A DNA stretch of 64,000 bases from contig CAHJWL010000003.1 in NCBI GenBank assembly GCA_903642235.1, positions 310,001 through 374,000 of the forward strand, written 5' to 3'. A program made the translations under genes and the position numbers. Shown here in pieces: positions 45,154 through 54,106 of the stretch (the stretch's first letter is position 1; every line of letters starts with the position of its first letter). The notes beneath the pieces were generated by a model. That model did no database searches and was not told the origin of the DNA. It worked only from the letters and a program-made list of their open reading frames with translations. The DNA is from Acidobacteriaceae bacterium. GTDB taxonomy: Bacteria; Acidobacteriota; Terriglobia; Terriglobales; Acidobacteriaceae.

Positions 45154-46264
45154 TCCTCATGAAAAGTCGCCGAAGTCCCCAACGAAGGGCCTTCACCGTC
45201 GCTTTCTTCTTCTGCATCTCGTCGCATTACTCGTCAGCAATTCATGCCTTGCTTTGGCGCAAGCCACCCAGCCCGCCACCGACGCTCTCACCCGCGCCCA
45301 CACCGCCGCCGCCGCCCTCCTAACCCTCTATAACCACGACACCGGCCTCTTCAACACCACCGGCTGGTGGAACTCCGCCAACGCCATCACCGCCCTCGCC
45401 GATGAGTCTCGCCTCACCCGCGACAAGTCTGTTCGTGCCACCCTCAGTAACACCTTCACGCAGGCCAATCAGAAGCATCCCAACTTCCTCAACGAGTTCT
45501 ACGACGACGAAGGCTGGTGGGCCCTCGCCTGGATCGACACCTTCGAACTCACGCATGACAAGCGCTATCTCCGTGCCTCCGAAACCATCTTTGCCGATAT
45601 GGCCGCCAGTTGGGACACCACCTGCGGCGGCGGCATCTGGTGGAAGCGCGATCGCCACTACAAGAACGCCATCGCCAACGAGCTCTTTCTCGACGTCGCC
45701 GCCAAACTCGCCCTGCACACCCATCGCAAGCAGCGCGCCACATACCTCGACTGGGCCAACCGCGAGTGGGCCTGGTTCTCCGCCTCCGGCATGATCAACT
45801 CTGACAACCTCGTCAACGACGGCCTCGACGCCTCCTGCCACAACAACGGCCGCACCACCTGGACCTATAACCAGGGCGTCGTTCTCGGCGGTCTCGCCTC
45901 CCTCAGCAAAGTCTCGAAGACCCCCGCGCTGCTCGAACCCGCCAGCCGCATCGCCTCCGCCGCCATCACCCACCTCACTGATCCGCAAGGCATCCTTCAT
46001 GACTCCTGCGAGCCGAACTGTGGCGAAGATGGTGTCCAGTTCAAGGGCATCTTCACTCGCAACCTCGCTCAGTTACAGACCGCGGCACCCGCTCCAGCGG
46101 TCGCGCGCTTCCTCCTCACCAATGCAGACTCCCTCTGGTCCACGGCCCGCACTCCAGAGAACCGCTTCAACACAGTCTGGTCCGGGCAGTCCGGCCCCAT
46201 CAACGCGGGCTCGCAAACCTCAGCGCTCGACGCCCTGAACGCCGCCGCAACGCTCCACCGCTGA
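45140..46264 (+). CDS. Glycoside hydrolase family 76 (alpha-1,6-mannanase-like)
   Basis: After a signal peptide (FLLLHLVALLVSNSCLALAQ) the (alpha/alpha)6 barrel begins. The catalytic Asp-Asp pair is in YDDEGWWALAW; CGGGIWWKRDRHYKNAIANELF and TYNQGVVLGGLASLS are the family blocks. It is periplasmic or secreted and would hydrolyse alpha-1,6-mannan, for example fungal wall mannan. ATG 45140 has GGAGGG upstream and lies inside the parE 3' end. 374 residues is normal. Confidence 0.9.
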   Translation: MSPHSPHEKSPKSPTKGLHRRFLLLHLVALLVSNSCLALAQATQPATDALTRAHTAAAALLTLYNHDTGLFNTTGWWNSANAITALADESRLTRDKSVRATLSNTFTQANQKHPNFLNEFYDDEGWWALAWIDTFELTHDKRYLRASETIFADMAASWDTTCGGGIWWKRDRHYKNAIANELFLDVAAKLALHTHRKQRATYLDWANREWAWFSASGMINSDNLVNDGLDASCHNNGRTTWTYNQGVVLGGLASLSKVSKTPALLEPASRIASAAITHLTDPQGILHDSCEPNCGEDGVQFKGIFTRNLAQLQTAAPAPAVARFLLTNADSLWSTARTPENRFNTVWSGQSGPINAGSQTSALDALNAAATLHR

Positions 46265-46310
46265 CAACCTGAAGACCCAAAATCGATTCCGCAAGGAGCC
46301 GTTCACCTCA

Positions 46311-46465
46311 GCCTTTACCCTTTGCCCTTGCTCTTGCCCCTGCCTCTGCCCTCTGCCCTCTGCCCTTGTCCTTTGCCCTTTGTCTCTTAGATTGTCATCC
46401 CGTAGGGATCTGCTTTTGCCTTTGCCCTTCGCCCTTAGATTGTCATCCCGTAGGGATCTGCTTTT
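46311..46465. repeat. Pyrimidine-rich region with two identical 32 bp direct repeats
   Basis: 46311-46385 is nearly purine-free, made of degenerate TGCCCTT/TGCCTTT units. It is followed by two exact 32 bp copies, 46386-46417 and 46434-46465, each starting CTTAGATTGTCATCCCGTAG and ending GGATCTGCTTTT, 48 bp apart, with the pyrimidine units between them. The 282 nt intergenic stretch between GH76 and SDR genes holds nothing else. The 20-base core recurs at 19105. Not a CRISPR: only two units. Confidence 0.75.
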
Positions 46466-46546
46466 CCCCGACTCACCACAAAGCCTGCCGCACAGACCCG
46501 TCAACACAAATAGACACGTCCAAAATCCTCCCGTCGAACACCCGAA

Positions 46547-47299
46547 TCACCTGCCACTCAGCAGGTCATTCTGCTTCGTAAAGAAGGCCCGCTCCTCCGG
46601 GCCCGCGTTGTTTCTCTGCGCCTTCACCCGATCCACCAGCACCTCATCCACATCCGTTCCAAGCAGCCGCATCGCCTCGTCGATGAACTCCTGGAGCGGC
46701 ATCGCGCGCGGGTCCGTCGCCTGGTGAGCCCCTGTCAGCTCCGTCTGCACATAGGGCGGTACCAATTCCACAACACCCACCGCCGTGTCCTTCAGCATGT
46801 ACCGCAGCGAGAGTGAATATGAGTGGATCGCCGCCTTGGTCGCCGAATAGGTCGCGTGCGTCGCACGGGGCGTGAATGCCAGCCCTGACGTCACTGTCAC
46901 AATCGTCGCCGCCGGCCGCGACTTGAAGTGCTCGAGCAAAGCAGACGTCAACCGGATCGGCCCCAGCAGATTCGTCGCAATCGTCGATGCAACAATCGCA
47001 TCGTCCGCCGGGCCGTCGATCTCATCCGCCTTCATAATGCCTGCGTTGTTGATCAGTACATCAAGCTCCGGGTACTCCTCGATCAGCCTCGTCGCCGCAG
47101 CCTCGATGCTGGCAGGGTCCTCGATATCAAGCTCCATGAACGCCATGCCCGGGTGCGCCATCGTCGTCTCCTCGAGCGCCTCTTTGCGCCGCCCGGAGAC
47201 AATCACCATGTTTCCCAGCCCGTACAGCGCCTCGGCGAGTCCGCGCCCGATACCCGAACCGCCGCCCGTAATGAAAATCGTTCGTCCACTCAGCTTCAT
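46547..47299 (-). CDS. Short-chain dehydrogenase/reductase
   Basis: A classical SDR of 250 residues: cofactor loop TGGGSGIGRGLAEAL, SGRRK (Arg-Arg suggests NADP preference), NNAG, catalytic Ser in TVTSGLAF, and YSATK (Tyr-x3-Lys). It resembles the DltE-like group of SDRs. Substrate unknown. It is divergent from the purine nucleoside phosphorylase gene. Confidence 0.92.
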   Translation of the reverse strand: MKLSGRTIFITGGGSGIGRGLAEALYGLGNMVIVSGRRKEALEETTMAHPGMAFMELDIEDPASIEAAATRLIEEYPELDVLINNAGIMKADEIDGPADDAIVASTIATNLLGPIRLTSALLEHFKSRPAATIVTVTSGLAFTPRATHATYSATKAAIHSYSLSLRYMLKDTAVGVVELVPPYVQTELTGAHQATDPRAMPLQEFIDEAMRLLGTDVDEVLVDRVKAQRNNAGPEERAFFTKQNDLLSGR

Positions 47300-47548
47300 C
47301 GTCGCTCCTCACCGTCTCCGTCCTAAGACGCGCCTCGCTCGATACCCGTCACCTACTCAGGGAGAGCACGGTTCGCTCAAAGCGAAATCCACGAGCGCTG
47401 GCGCAAGCTCTTCGCTCTCCTCGGTACACTGGATCCACGACGTACTCCGTGGCTGCCGACAGCCGCGATCGTGGGTCGATGCGAGGGGCGTGCCGCAGTC
47501 TGGTCCAGACCAAACCGGCCTCTTTCGAAGACTTTACGCCAGAAAGTA

Positions 47549-47561
47549 GGGGGGGGGGGGG
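47549..47561. repeat. G13 homopolymer at the 5' end of the nucleoside phosphorylase gene
   Basis: Thirteen consecutive G residues lie 4 nt before the probable GTG start (47566). The tract occupies the Shine-Dalgarno position, so length changes would alter ribosome spacing; if translation starts further upstream, it would instead shift the reading frame. Long homopolymers are also typical sequencing-error sites. Confidence 0.85.
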
Positions 47562-47565
47562 CGCA

Positions 47566-48450
47566 GTGCAGGCACGCACCGATGCGTTGGATATCTTCAG
47601 CAGGGCGCAGGCCGCCGCGATCCACATTTGCGGTCGTTCCCCCATCGAACCTCTCGTCGGCATCATCCTCGGCTCGGGCCTCGGTACCTTCGCCACGGAG
47701 GTGCACGACGCCGTCGCCATACCCTATGCCGACATCCCGCACTTCCCTCAATCCACAGTCGTCGGCCACGCCGGACAGCTCATCCTCGGAACCATCGCCG
47801 GCGTTCCTGTCGCCGTCCTGCAAGGCCGTGTCCACGCCTACGAGGGCTACCCCCTCTCAGACGTCGTCTTCCCCACCCGCGTTCTCGCTCTGCTCGGCTG
47901 CCGGTCGCTCCTCGTCACCAACGCCGCCGGCGGCATCGATCCCGGCTACGCCCCAGGCTCCCTCGTCCTCATCGCCGATCACATCAACCTCACCGGCGCG
48001 AACGCCGCCGTGGGTCCCAACGAGCGCCGCTTCGCCACCCGCCCCGGCACCGCAGAACGCTTCTTTGACATGTCCTCCGCCTACTCGCCCGCGCTTCGCG
48101 CCCTTGCCATCGCGGAAGCCCGCAGGCAGGGCCTCGATCTCCCCGAAGGCATCTACCTCGCCGTCCTCGGTCCCTCGTTTGAGACCCCCGCGGAGATCCG
48201 TGCCTTCCGCTCCCTCGGTGCCACCCTCGTCGGCATGTCCACCGTGCATGAGGTGATCGTGGCCCGTCATATGGGCCTCGATGTCCTCGGCCTCTCCCTC
48301 GTCACCAACCCCGCCGCCGGTGTCACCGCCGCCGTCATCGATCACCATGACGTCCTCGAGATCGGTCGCCGCGCTGAAGCCCGCTTTACCGCCCTGCTTA
48401 CCGCACTCATCCCTCAGATCGCCAACCATTTCTCCGCTGTTTCCTCCTAG
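47566..48450 (+). CDS. Purine nucleoside phosphorylase
   Basis: Trimeric PNP signatures: VGIILGSGLGTF, STVVGHAGQL, VAVLQGRVHAYEGYP, TNAAGGIDPGY, GMSTVHEVIVARHMG and LVTNPAAG. The enzyme splits purine nucleosides with phosphate, salvaging bases and fits the CNT nucleoside carrier 3 kb upstream. GTG 47566 (MQARTDALD) gives 294 residues, typical of PunA; the frame is open further to ATG 47449 through the G13 tract. Confidence 0.92.
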   Translation: MQARTDALDIFSRAQAAAIHICGRSPIEPLVGIILGSGLGTFATEVHDAVAIPYADIPHFPQSTVVGHAGQLILGTIAGVPVAVLQGRVHAYEGYPLSDVVFPTRVLALLGCRSLLVTNAAGGIDPGYAPGSLVLIADHINLTGANAAVGPNERRFATRPGTAERFFDMSSAYSPALRALAIAEARRQGLDLPEGIYLAVLGPSFETPAEIRAFRSLGATLVGMSTVHEVIVARHMGLDVLGLSLVTNPAAGVTAAVIDHHDVLEIGRRAEARFTALLTALIPQIANHFSAVSS

Positions 48451-48492
48451 CGCCGTCGGCACCCGCGTTGCGCCCCTCCACCCAGGCCGGGT

Positions 48493-49266
48493 CTACTCCC
48501 GCAGCCAACCGCCACCCAACCGTAGCATGGCCTCGCGCGCCTCCGCGGCCGCTGCCTTCCGCTCTCCACTCTGGAACGGCAGCGGACTCTCTGCAAAGCG
48601 CACAGCCACCTGCAGTCCCTCTAACGTCAGAAATCGCGCAACATGCTCCATCAGCCCGCGGTCTCCCCAGTACGCGACATCGTCAGTCACGCTTGCTCCA
48701 GCAGGCCCGGCCACCGTGTAGTGCAGCACCCCGATCGTCACCGGCAGGCCGGCGATCCGCGCCTCTGCCAGCAGTCCCCCGCGAAAGGGCAGCAGGCTGC
48801 TGCCATCAGAGGTCGTTCCCTCTGGAAAGAAGATCACCGGCACACCCGCCCCGGTCGCCGCCATCATCCCCACGCTGGCAGCCGCCGCACTTCCTCCCCG
48901 GCCGCGCTCCACAAAGACCGTTCCCGCCATCTTTGTCATCCAGCCGACGATCGGCCACTGCGCAATCTCTGCCTTTGACACAAACACGCACGGCAGCAGC
49001 GACGCGAGAACCGTGATGTCCATGTACGTCTGGTGATTCGTAATGAGAACGCCGCTCTCCGGGAATGCACCTTCGACAGTCACCAGGATTCCCAACGCTC
49101 GAACGATCCGGCGGCAGAAGCGCTGGTTCCACCGCGCCCGGTCCTTGCGCGATGTAGGCTGCGTCACCACCAGCTCGGCGACACCATAGCCGATCAGCGC
49201 AACAACTATACTTCCCCGCCAGACCAGCCGACTGAAGCTCCGCAGCCCCCATTGCTTTCGAAGCAC
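48493..49266 (-). CDS. 1-acyl-glycerol-3-phosphate acyltransferase (PlsC-like)
   Basis: 257 residues with the acyltransferase motifs NHQTYMDI (H-x4-D) and FPEGTTSDGSSLLPFRGG. A membrane segment lies near the N-terminus (SIVVALIGYGVAELVV). It acylates lysophosphatidic acid at the inner membrane. GTG 49266 overlaps the stop of the nuclease gene upstream (TAGTG), so the two are translationally coupled. Confidence 0.9.
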   Translation of the reverse strand: MLRKQWGLRSFSRLVWRGSIVVALIGYGVAELVVTQPTSRKDRARWNQRFCRRIVRALGILVTVEGAFPESGVLITNHQTYMDITVLASLLPCVFVSKAEIAQWPIVGWMTKMAGTVFVERGRGGSAAAASVGMMAATGAGVPVIFFPEGTTSDGSSLLPFRGGLLAEARIAGLPVTIGVLHYTVAGPAGASVTDDVAYWGDRGLMEHVARFLTLEGLQVAVRFAESPLPFQSGERKAAAAEAREAMLRLGGGWLRE

Positions 49267-50204
49267 TAGCCTTTGGACTCCTGGACCGGATCAGCACTCT
49301 TCACCCATGCCGTGTAGATCAGGTCCCGCAGCTCAATTGCTCCCGCCGCAAGCCGCTCGTCCACCATGGCCTTGCCCTCCGGCGTCCCGGCGCCCGTGAA
49401 TGCGCCCGTCTTGTCGAGTGCATAGAGTGGCTCGACCAGCGCGTGCGTGTGCCGCAGATAGTCCATGTACCCCGTCCACACGTCGTCGATCACCTTCGGC
49501 TTCGTCGCCGCTACCAGAGGCTCGATATCGCCCGGCTTCACGTTCGCCGTCACGTACACGCTCTCAAAAGCCGCATGAACGGTATGCAGCGTCGTGTACC
49601 CTTTCGGATTCGGCCCCGTCGTCCATCCGTTATAGTTCACCGACGTATGCAGCGGCATGGATCCATCGGCCACGTAGTGCCCGAGCCATCCTGCGTAGAA
49701 CACGATCGCCAGTTCCACCGGCTTCGTATCGCCCTTGGCTGCCGAAATCGCCCGGTACGCTCGCAGACCCGCCTTCAGCCGCTCCCAGACCTCCGTGGTC
49801 ACATAGGGTTGCAGCCCCACCTTGTCCACACTCAGCGGAAGCTCCGGATGATCCTTCTGCAGCACCGCTAGAGCCCGCACATAGTCATAGCGCCGCCGCG
49901 GCAGCACCGGCAGCAAATCAACATACTCCATATCGAGGTAGTGCTCCGGCGACCCCGCCGCACTCAGCTCCGGCTCTGCCGGATTCTTCCAGCGGTCTGG
50001 CTCCGGCCCGAGATAGTCCATCGCATCCTGCGCCGCCGCGTCCCGTAAAAACTCCGGCACCTCCTGCGGCAACGTCTGCGAAGCCAGACGATTAATCAGC
50101 CGGTGTCCCGTCTCGCCCCAAGCCCATCCCTGCTCCACCGTCAGCACCGGCAGCAACACCACAGCCACCATCACCCGAGCCAGCCCACCCATCGGTTCCA
50201 ACAT
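49266..50204 (-). CDS. S1/P1-type nuclease (zinc phospholipase C-like)
   Basis: A signal peptide (LARVMVAVVLLPVLTVEQGWA) is followed by WAWGETGHRLIN, whose mature N-terminal Trp coordinates a zinc ion in this family, and by GHYVADGSMPLHTS with further His/Asp ligands. HTVHAAFE adds another. The protein is 312 residues and would be a secreted single-strand-specific nuclease or 3'-nucleotidase. It precedes and overlaps the plsC-like gene. Confidence 0.88.
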   Translation of the reverse strand: MLEPMGGLARVMVAVVLLPVLTVEQGWAWGETGHRLINRLASQTLPQEVPEFLRDAAAQDAMDYLGPEPDRWKNPAEPELSAAGSPEHYLDMEYVDLLPVLPRRRYDYVRALAVLQKDHPELPLSVDKVGLQPYVTTEVWERLKAGLRAYRAISAAKGDTKPVELAIVFYAGWLGHYVADGSMPLHTSVNYNGWTTGPNPKGYTTLHTVHAAFESVYVTANVKPGDIEPLVAATKPKVIDDVWTGYMDYLRHTHALVEPLYALDKTGAFTGAGTPEGKAMVDERLAAGAIELRDLIYTAWVKSADPVQESKG

Positions 50205-50255
50205 CTTCGAAGTATAGCCGTCCGTGCATGTCTGCTTTATGACAGCTGAGCCCGA

Positions 50256-51384
50256 TCAGATCTCCTCCTCCACTCCTGCCACGGGTACTCCCCCTTCGCG
50301 CCGCATGCGCAGATAGCCACGGATAAACAGCTCCAGATCCCCGTCCAGCACGCGATCCACATCGCCCACCTCCACACGGGTTCGCAGGTCCTTTGCCATC
50401 CTGTACGGCTGCAAAACGTAGGAACGAATCTGCGAGCCGAAGCCGATATCCAGCTTGGAATCCTCAAGCTTCTTGGTGATCGCTTTCTTTTTGTCCAACT
50501 CATACTCGTACAGCCGGGAGCGCAACATCTTCATCGCGCGCTCCTTGTTCTTGTGCTGCGAGCGCTCATTCTGGCACCCGGCGACCAAGCCGGTTGGAAG
50601 ATGCGTGATCCGCACCGCGGAGTCAGTTGTGTTCACATGCTGCCCGCCCTTGCCACCTGAGCGGTACGTATCGATCCTCAGATCCTCCGGCTTGATGTCG
50701 ATCACAATCGTGTCATCAATCTCCGGACTGACGAACACACTTGCAAAACTCGTATGTCGTCGCTTTGCTGAATCAAAGGGAGAGATACGCACCAGACGGT
50801 GCACCCCCGTTTCACCCGTCAGCAGGCCGAACGCGAACTCGCCCGAGATAGTAAACGTCGCCGATTTGATGCCTGCCTCGTCGCCATCCTGAATCTCGTT
50901 CAGCTCCGTCTTGAAGCCTTCACGCTCCGCCCACCGCAGGTACATGCGCATCAGCATCTCGGCCCAGTCCTGGCTCTCCGTTCCCCCGGCCCCTGGATGA
51001 ACGACGACGATGGCATTGAGCGTATCCGTCTCGCCGGACAGCATCGTCTTCGTCTCAAGCTTTTCAGTGGTCGCGACGAGCCCCGGGATCTCGCGTTCGA
51101 GATCCGCATCGACCGGCTCGCCCTCTCGTGCCAGTTCGAAGTAAGCCTCAATATCGTCTGAGCGGCGCTGCAGCTCCAGATCGTCTGCAAGCAGCGTCTC
51201 TAATCGTTTGCGCTCACGCATCAGCGGCTGCGATCGCGCTGCATCCGCCCATACGCTCGGATCCGCAATCTTCTCTTCGATCACGCCCAGTTCGCGTTTC
51301 AGCCGGGCCGAGTCAAAGATACTCCCGCAGTTCGCGCACTCGCTCGCGAACCGGGGAGTAGGTGTACTCCAGATCAGTCAACAT
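50256..51384 (-). CDS. prfB: Peptide chain release factor 2 with programmed +1 frameshift
   Basis: The long frame (from about 51311) holds RF2 motifs: HPGAGGTESQDWAEML, the SPFD tripeptide that reads UGA/UAA, and GGQ in SGGKGGQHVNTTDSAVR. A short zero-frame ORF starts at ATG 51384 and meets TGA at codon 24 (51315-51313). The shift site CTT TGA C with upstream GGGAG matches the universal prfB autoregulatory +1 frameshift. So the complete protein is about 366 residues, not the truncated form that starts MIEEK. Confidence 0.96.
51312..51325 (-). promoter_or_regulatory. prfB programmed +1 frameshift site
   Basis: Minus-strand sequence GGGAGTATCTTTGAC: SD-like GGGAG, 3 nt spacer, slippery CTT, in-frame TGA, and C in the next position. 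When RF2 is scarce the ribosome slips forward at CTT-T and continues, giving full-length RF2. The codon order (TAT CTT TGA C) equals the E. coli site. Confidence 0.95.
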
Positions 51385-51424
51385 AGGCTGATTCTAGTGC
51401 ATTCGGCATACTCTGCCGGTCGGC

Positions 51425-51978
51425 TTACAAGCTTCTCTGCTGAGGCGTTGCAGTCTCGATGTATCGAAAGATCTCATCCAGCTCAACGAAGATCGGCGTC
51501 CCGCTGACCTCCAGCCTCTTCGTCAGCGTCCATGACTGCCCCGTGCACTTCCGCCCCGTTCGGGTATGCGGATCGATCATCCACACTGCGTGCACACCCA
51601 TTGAGAAATAGTCGGCCGCCCTCTGCTCAGTATCGCTGTAGCTGTCCTCTGGCGAGAGTATCTCTATAACCAGGATGGGTGGTTCTGTAAGCACCTCACC
51701 CTGCGGCGTGAGCGATGTGAGCGCCACATCCGGGAATACGGACGCGGTTAGGGGCGACCCACATCCACGCCTCAGTCAGCTGATCACAGACCAAAGCGTC
51801 TTATGAGCGATAAACCAGCCGCCGGCAAAGCTTGAACTCTCGCGGGTTCCCCGCTTCCCACCTTCCGCTCCCTGATTGCGCCATCGACATACTCGCAGTC
51901 TGGTCGGCAGCTGGTCTGTCGATAGCTGGTCTGTAGATACTCTGAAACGGTGGTCTGAATCGCGCTCGCCGTAAGCAA
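51425..51978 (-). pseudogene. Broken Uma2-family gene
   Basis: Fragments of a DUF820/Uma2 protein lie in three frames. The first has SEYLQTSYR...CEYVDGAIRERKVG; a middle piece reads GWFIAHKTLWSVIS then LTEAWMWVAPNRVRIP; the last, from about 51727, has PPILVIEILSPEDSYSDTEQRAADYF. At least two frameshifts and a stop separate them; one is an extra G in CGTATTCCCGGATG. A 15 nt duplication (CTGGTCTGTCGATAG-like) lies near the 5' end. An intact family member is in the nuo locus. Confidence 0.8.
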
Positions 51979-52042
51979 AGATTAACCCCCTGGCCTTACA
52001 TCCCAACTGGAAGTGTGAGCAAGCCGCACAGAAACGTGTGGC

Positions 52043-53767
52043 TCATCGCACCCGCGCAGCCGGGCCTCGCCGGGACCACTCCGCAAACGCCACCGCGCAG
52101 ACCGTCACTGCCGCACAGCTCCATGGCAGCCAGTCTCCGTGCCGTGCGTAGAACGTCACGTCATGCTCATAGCCGAACGGCACCCGGATCGCAGTGCGAG
52201 TGTGCCGCGGGGCCGCCGCGATCACCTTGCCGTCTGGATCGATAGCGGATGTGACGCCGGTGTTTGTTGCGCGCACGATCCAGCGATGGCTCTCAATCGC
52301 TCGCATCCGAACCATGTTCAGATGCTGCCATGGCGCGCTTGTGTCGCCGTACCACCCGTCGTTCGAGATGTTGACCAACACCTCCGCTCCCATCTTCGCG
52401 AAGTCCCGGATCTCGTCGCCAAAGATCGACTCGTAGCAGATAAAAGTTCCGTAGGTGTGGCCACCGCTCGAAAACACATCGCGCTTGACTCCCGGCTCGA
52501 AGGTCCCTACCTCTGCCAGCAGACTTCCCGCAAAGAAAAACAATTCCTTGTACGGGACGTACTCGCCAAATGGAACCAGATGCATCTTGTCGTATCGGCC
52601 TGCAAAACTTCCGTCCGGGCGAATAAACGATGCGGAGTTATAGGCAGTAGCCCCACGCAGCTTCGCCCTCCCCTGCGCCTGATCGATGCCGATGTTGCCC
52701 ACGATAATTGGTGCGTTCATCTGCCGTGCCAACCTCGCCATCGCCTCCCGAAACGCCGGATCTGCTTCCCGAAAGGGTGCCGGCGACTCCGGCCACACCA
52801 CCACATCACTTCGCTCGTAAACGCTGCCGGACGGCGGTCCCAGGCCTGCCTCCTGTCCATGCAGGGGTGGTGACACGGCCTGCAGCAGTCTGCGTGGTCG
52901 ATCAATCCGTCGCGTCCCTGGAGCTTCGGGCATACCTCGCAACAAGGTCGTAGCCGGCAGTCGGCTCAGTGCGGCAAACTGCTCCAGCATCTGCCCTTCA
53001 CTCTCCGTCGGCTGAACCTCCACAGCACCCACGTCCAGATTTTCCTGCAGCAGTGTCGCGGTGCCGACCTCCGCCTCCGGCACGTGGGCTCTCGGGTGCA
53101 GGAGCGCAACGCTGTAGCCCGCGATCAGAAGGACTCCCGCGGCGGCCAGCGCCGGCCGCGTCCATCGCCGCTCCCGTACCTGGATCCGCAGCAACCACAG
53201 CGCGTTGACCGCCGCCACCGCAAACGACATGCCGCACACACCTGTCCACGGTGCCAGCTGCCGTAGCAGCGGGTTATCAACCTGCGTTACTCCCAGCAGA
53301 TCCCACGGAAAGCCGGTTATGCGGGACCGTGCCAGCTCCACCGCCACCCAGACAACAGGCACCAGCAGCAGCGCACCCTGCCGACCCAGCCGAGACGTCC
53401 TCAGCGTCGCTACCAGAGCGCCAAACAAGGCATGGTAGAGGCCTACGTAAAGGCTGAAGAGCGCCACGATCACAGCCGCGATCGGCTTTGCCAGACCTCC
53501 ATAAACATGCATCGTCTGGTAGATCCAGTAGCAGCTCCCCATGTACCAGATAAATCCCGAAGCATACCCCAGGGCTGCTCCCTGCACACGGGTTGCCGGC
53601 CGACCCTCCGCCGTCTCGCCAACGAGTGCCCATAGCAGGGGCACCAGAGCTACCCAGCACACATGCGTCCGCCACAGCGGCACCGGCCCGGCTATCGGGA
53701 ACGGCAGCACCTGCAGAACACCCGAAAGTACCGCCAAACTCCACAGCCCTAAGGGCAGCCGTCGCAT
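52043..53767 (-). CDS. lnt: Apolipoprotein N-acyltransferase
   Basis: An N-terminal membrane region with about seven spans is followed by a nitrilase-fold domain whose catalytic triad is visible: Glu in VVWPESPAPF, Lys in RYDKMHLVPFGEYVPYKE, Cys in TFICYESIFGDEIRD. It adds the third acyl chain to lipoproteins in the inner membrane. 574 residues is about 60 more than E. coli Lnt; the extra sequence (ATTLLRGMPEAPGTRRIDRP) lies before the nitrilase domain. A C-terminal membrane span is present. Confidence 0.95.
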   Translation of the reverse strand: MRRLPLGLWSLAVLSGVLQVLPFPIAGPVPLWRTHVCWVALVPLLWALVGETAEGRPATRVQGAALGYASGFIWYMGSCYWIYQTMHVYGGLAKPIAAVIVALFSLYVGLYHALFGALVATLRTSRLGRQGALLLVPVVWVAVELARSRITGFPWDLLGVTQVDNPLLRQLAPWTGVCGMSFAVAAVNALWLLRIQVRERRWTRPALAAAGVLLIAGYSVALLHPRAHVPEAEVGTATLLQENLDVGAVEVQPTESEGQMLEQFAALSRLPATTLLRGMPEAPGTRRIDRPRRLLQAVSPPLHGQEAGLGPPSGSVYERSDVVVWPESPAPFREADPAFREAMARLARQMNAPIIVGNIGIDQAQGRAKLRGATAYNSASFIRPDGSFAGRYDKMHLVPFGEYVPYKELFFFAGSLLAEVGTFEPGVKRDVFSSGGHTYGTFICYESIFGDEIRDFAKMGAEVLVNISNDGWYGDTSAPWQHLNMVRMRAIESHRWIVRATNTGVTSAIDPDGKVIAAAPRHTRTAIRVPFGYEHDVTFYARHGDWLPWSCAAVTVCAVAFAEWSRRGPAARVR

Positions 53768-53844
53768 CGCACTCGGAGTCTACCATCGGCCCACCGGCAG
53801 CCCGGTCCGGAAAACCTTCCGTTTAGCGTTACAATCAAAGCACG

Positions 53845-53976
53845 ATGGATCTTGTCATTCGTCTCGTGGCACATGTTGTCGTGCCTCTCTTCTTCTTCGG
53901 AATGGCTGGGTCGGTGGTTGTCATCGCCGTCAGCTTTGTTGAAGATCTCAAAGAGCTGTTTGAGGATGAAGAGTGA
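53845..53976 (+). CDS. 43-residue membrane peptide
   Basis: MDLVIRLVAHVVVPLFFFGM-type peptide with one hydrophobic span (about residues 3-32) and an acidic C-terminus (EDLKELFEDEE). TACAAT (53830-53835) ends 9 nt before ATG, so the transcript could be almost leaderless; no SD is seen. Codon use and the regular hydrophobic/acidic layout argue for a real gene. No family is known to me. It lies between lnt (divergent) and the APC-type transporter. Confidence 0.6.
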   Translation: MDLVIRLVAHVVVPLFFFGMAGSVVVIAVSFVEDLKELFEDEE

Positions 53977-54106
53977 GGCATGAGCCGCGACGACGCCGAT
54001 TTGAGCTGCCGTCTCGGCTGCCAAATCTCTCTCTGCCGGACCTCTCCTCTCAGCGCTCCCGCGCCGTCTCCCGCCTGTTTCGCTCTTCCGGAATCTGATC
54101 GCTAAC

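Noticed and set aside
46311-46465. CRISPR array
   Set aside because: Only two repeats, spacing made of low-complexity pyrimidines, no cas genes.
47449-47565. Upstream extension of the nucleoside phosphorylase through the G13 tract
   Set aside because: Adds 39 low-conservation residues including a poly-Gly run; GTG 47566 fits the family length.
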